Assembly: GCA_032622095.1 (NCBI GenBank)
Contig: CP136062.1
Span: 201,463,959-201,527,958 of the forward strand
DNA: 64,000 nt
Reading direction: 5' to 3'
Origin: Siphonodentalium dalli
Lineage: Eukaryota > Mollusca > Scaphopoda > Gadilida > Siphonodentaliidae
Made by a program: the position numbers and the translations under genes. The notes below the pieces were generated by a model, which was not told the origin of the DNA, did not search any database, and saw only the letters and a program-made list of their open reading frames with translations. Shown piece by piece: positions 61,010 through 64,000 of this stretch; the first letter of the stretch is position 1; each line of letters starts with the position of its first letter.

Positions 61010-62700
61010 CGAAGTCTCCGGTGGAACTATAGTCATCACTCCTCGTCCGTCGTCCGTCCATCCGTCCGTCCGTCAATAATTCTTTGAACATCTTCTCCTC
61101 TGATTCCATTGGACGGAATGGGTTCATATTTGGTGTGGATGTTCCCTTGGTGACCCCCATTCAGATTTGTTCAAATGAGGTCACTGGGTCAAATAGTTGC
61201 GAAGCCAGGGCCATAACTCTTTCCCTCCATAGTATTTCTTAAAACAACTTCTTGTCTAGAACCATTGGTCCGATTTAGCTTATATTTGGTATGAAGGGTT
61301 CTTGAATGACTAGGGTTCAGATTTGTTCAAATGAGGTCACCAGGTTGATTAGTTGAGAAACCAGGGCCATAACTATATTCCTCATAGTAATTCTTAGAAT
61401 GACATCTTCTCAAGAAAGATTGGGCCGTTTTTGCGTATATTTGGTACGGAGGGACATAATGGGTGAATGGAGTTTTTTTTCAAATTGGGTCACTGGGTCA
61501 AATAGGGGCAGAGCCAGGGACATAACTCTAAATACAAAAAAAGTAATTTTTACATTTTGATCTTTGATTTTTTTAGACACATCACAGCTACCCACCCCAT
61601 CCCACCTCCTGTCCCTGCCACACCATGCTGTACCAACAGTATCATACCATATTATCTCTGCCTACTTCACCCCATTAAAATCCTTGTTTTTATCACAGCT
61701 GTAGGAGTAACACAATACATTGGTATTGCTCTGCAAAATGTTTGCCATCTCCATGTCAACAGGTCTCCCAGACATTCTGGTAGCTGATAGTGGCTTTATG
61801 AATGGAATGTTATCCCATGTTATCTCAGATATAAATTACCTATTTGACTGATAAAGTTTATTTTTACTATTAATATTAACCATTTCATGACCAGAGTTGT
61901 GCTGGTGAGAGCAATGAAGACCCTATGCTTGTGCATTCTCTTATATATGTTCCCATGGGGAGCCTCCCATATAAAAGAGAATGCACTGGCTTTCAAGGTC
62001 ATGGAAATTTTGTTAAGCCAATATAGTCAGGAATTCGAATAAATCATGTATGTCATATTATTGCAGGGATGTCCCTACTGTGTTGGGGGTGATTTACAGA
62101 TTTGTTCAATGAAATGTAATTTTTGAGCTCACATCTTCTCTAGACTGAATGGGTTCATATTTGGTGTGGATGTTCCCTAGGTGACTCACATTCAGATTTG
62201 TTCAAATGAGGTCACTCTGTCAAATGGTTATGAAGGCAGGGCCATAACTCTTGCCATCCATAGTAATTCTTAAAAACGAGTTCTTCTGCTGTACCATCAG
62301 GTTGAATGGGTTCATATTTGGTATGAAGGGTCCTTGGTTGACCCTGAGTTCAGATTTTTTTCAAATGGGGTCATTTGTTTTAAATGGGGTCACCTGGTCA
62401 ACTAGGGGCTAAGCAAAGGACCGTTTTCCTCTTAATATGCTTCCTTCACACGGACCATCAGGTCTATTTTACTGATATTTAGTATGAAGGGTTCTTTGGT
62501 GTCTGGGATTCAAATTTATTCAGATGGGGTCACCAGATTAAATAGAGTGGGACCAGGGACATAACTGTATGTCTCTATAGTAATACTTAAAATGTCTTCT
62601 CAAAAGAGGTTGGACTATTTAGCTTACATATAGTATGGAGGATCCTTTAGTGACTGATATTCAGATTTGTTAACATGAGGTCAACCTGTTAAGAAATGAC
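61010..62700. repeat. Diverged tandem repeat, ~160-bp unit
   Basis: Begins AGCTCACCTCACGAAGTCTC followed by a GTCCGTCC run, a start style common in mollusc repeats. Units share GGGTTCATATTTGGT, CAGATTTGTTCAAATGAGG, GGTCACTGGGTCAAAT and CCAGGGCCATAACTC at about 61115, 61270, 61430, 62150, 62300, 62460 and 62610. An HP-type hairpin (61931-61989) and unrelated sequence interrupt it. Confidence 0.7.
61931..61989. repeat. Single HP-type hairpin
   Basis: GTGCATTCTCTTATATATG mirrored by CATATAAAAGAGAATGCAC, stem about 22 bp. Confidence 0.65.
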
Positions 62701-63333
62701 GGGGCTATGGGGACTTCACTTAAAACATCTACCTTGGAACTACCTGACTGATTAATCTGACACATATATATGGTGTTTTCGGGTCCATGGATAATTGGGC
62801 TTCAAACATGTCTAAATAGTTTATAAAAAGGTGCTTGTGAGATTGGAAATTTCGAACAATTGAGAAAGTTTGAGACGTCAGTTGTGAAATTCCAACCTAA
62901 GACTTGGTAGTCTGGAGCCCGGTCAGGAGGGGATATGTTGAGCTGAAGGGGGTGATCTGTAGTGTTCCATTGGTAATTTAAAGCTAGATATTCACCGATG
63001 GACATGAAGTCTCTCAAGCCACATATCCTGTTTAGATCTACTTCTTTTAAAGTGATTATGAAAAGTTCTGACTGTTATGGTCTCAAGAGTCCCAGTCTTA
63101 TCAGTCTTTGCAGTCTGGTGAGCGACCCCACAGTCTTTGACTGTCTTGATTTTTTCAGTATCCGAGTTGAGTTGTTGGGATAGCTAATCGGTATGATAAC
63201 TTGCTCCTTATATCTTTGAAATTGAAAGCGTGACTTCGTTCTGGCCGCCATTTTCGAGCAAGAAGGAGTTGAGGGCACTCAGTTGCGCCCAATCAATGAA
63301 TGGCTCTAACACGTCTACGCCATTTTTGGCGGT
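62701..63333. other. 3' flank of the second oxidase gene
   Basis: No coding signal recognised. An AATAAA just downstream of the minus-strand stop is not obvious. Confidence 0.3.
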
Positions 63334-63456
63334 TTATAGTTTGGACTTCATCACGGCCGCATCTTGTATAGTCTCTTCAACGAGACCTGCAGCATAAATT
63401 GCTGTTCCCCAACTCAGCGCTACTCCATTTGCTCCGTGCCCGTAATTGTGGACGAC
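63334..63456 (-). CDS. Last exon of a second D-aspartate/D-amino-acid oxidase
   Basis: The minus strand reads VVHNYGHGANGVALSWGTAI, then GLVEETIQDAA and C-terminal SKL followed by TAA; 40 codons plus stop. Acceptor TATTTTTCACAG is good. It aligns residue for residue with DDO exon 10 at 57145, starting at the same phase-0 intron. SKL is a peroxisomal PTS1. The position that is S305 in gene 1 is Ala here. Earlier exons lie beyond the right edge; none was seen in 63457-64000. It is convergent with gene 1 and probably arose by an inverted local duplication. Confidence 0.9.
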   Translation of the reverse strand, partial: VVHNYGHGANGVALSWGTAIYAAGLVEETIQDAAVMKSKL

Positions 63457-63538
63457 CTGTGAAAAATAAATGCTATATATTAATCAGACCTTGCTCCTCT
63501 GTATATATATAGTGTCATATGCACTCATAAGTAGGCAG

Positions 63539-63727
63539 GATATACAAGAACACCATAGTCAGAAATGGTAACGCTCTCAAGATCATATATGTACCCATGA
63601 TTGTAATTATTGGTTCGCAGTTCGACTTTTAATCTGTCCAAAAATTCCCATTCTATAAATAAAACGCTCATGCGCCCAATGTAATTAAGAAATAGCAGAA
63701 CATTATACACGCGGAGCGCGGAATAAG
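63539..63727 (+). repeat. Shortened copy of the segment at 42724-43115
   Basis: GTCAGAAATGGTAACGCTC, GCAGTTCGACTTTTAATC, CCCATTCTATAAATAAAAC and ATACACGCGGAGCGCG occur in the same order as upstream of gene 1. Here it lies within the last visible intron of gene 2. Confidence 0.7.
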
Positions 63728-63810
63728 ACACCATGCACACACAATGTTCTCCACCAGCGATCGTCCACCAATACCAGTGCTGTTGCTTGGCAGAGACGAA
63801 CACAGATGGG

Positions 63811-64000
63811 TTAAAGGTGCATATTCAGATTAAACGCCCATAAATTACTATTTATTTGTCTTCGGGTGTAATAATTATCTGATTGAGCCGAGGGACCCAC
63901 CCATCAAAGCTCAGAGTCACTAAATATCGATTTTTGAAATCTATTATTTTTCACCACCGGTAATATTTGGCCACCTGGCAAAAATCAGCTGATATCTTAC
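63811..64000. mobile_element. Family A element, cut by the window edge
   Basis: Starts TTAAAGGTGCATATTCAGAT and continues with CCCACCCATCAAAGCTCAGA and ATCGATTTTTGAAATC. Confidence 0.7.

Overview
The window is animal nuclear DNA: AT-rich, with spliceosomal genes, long introns and very dense small repeats. Tandem core repeats of about 150-175 bp, a short ACGG run and Helitron-type ends ending in CTAG resemble mobile elements known from bivalve molluscs. A mollusc or other lophotrochozoan is therefore my best guess. This is an inference; no species can be named from the sequence.

Three protein-coding loci are supported. (1) On the minus strand, from 22210 leftwards and running off the left edge, lies SEPSECS, the O-phosphoseryl-tRNA(Sec) selenium transferase of selenocysteine synthesis. 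Nine exons encode residues 1-400. The start, splice phases and catalytic residues (R75, R97, S98, Q105, N252, K284, R313) are all in place. About 100 C-terminal residues are missing from view. (2) On the plus strand, 45178-57261 is a complete ten-exon D-aspartate/D-amino-acid oxidase of 334 residues, with a GxGxxG FAD motif and a C-terminal SKL peroxisomal signal. (3) On the minus strand, 63334-63456 is the last exon of a second, related oxidase that also ends in SKL. The two oxidases are tail to tail, about 6 kb apart, and differ at active-site positions. A weaker candidate first exon (23833-23987, plus) lies divergently 1.6 kb from the SEPSECS start.

The rest is mostly mobile DNA. Families named here by their ends: PAL (palindrome with TACAGTAATGCCC ends); HP (TTAACCCTTTACCCAACA ends, two long hairpins, piggyBac-like TTAA target); A (TTAAAGGTACTCAATCC ends); D (TTAAAGGTGGATTATCTC ends); E (AGATCATGCCATGAATCTC ends); G (CCCCAGAGGGTGAATTT); F (GGTCAAAGTTCTGGAGTAGC). 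Several copies are nested in one another. Larger structures are a 3.3-kb foldback-like element at 25507-28832 whose ends are arrays of ACCGCGGTA-type motifs, with a matching empty site next door; Helitron-like elements near 12.9 kb and 29.9-32.9 kb; a 5.1-kb giant inverted repeat at 35185-40252 with repeated AAGATGGCGGCC-like motifs; and a 52-bp satellite inside the oxidase gene.

Layout: 1-22.2 kb SEPSECS with introns full of small elements; 22.2-24 kb divergent region; 24-45 kb intergenic, dominated by large elements; 45-57.3 kb oxidase gene 1; 57.3-63.3 kb convergent spacer with nested elements and diverged tandem repeats; 63.3-64 kb 3' end of oxidase gene 2. No rRNA, tRNA or CRISPR array was seen.
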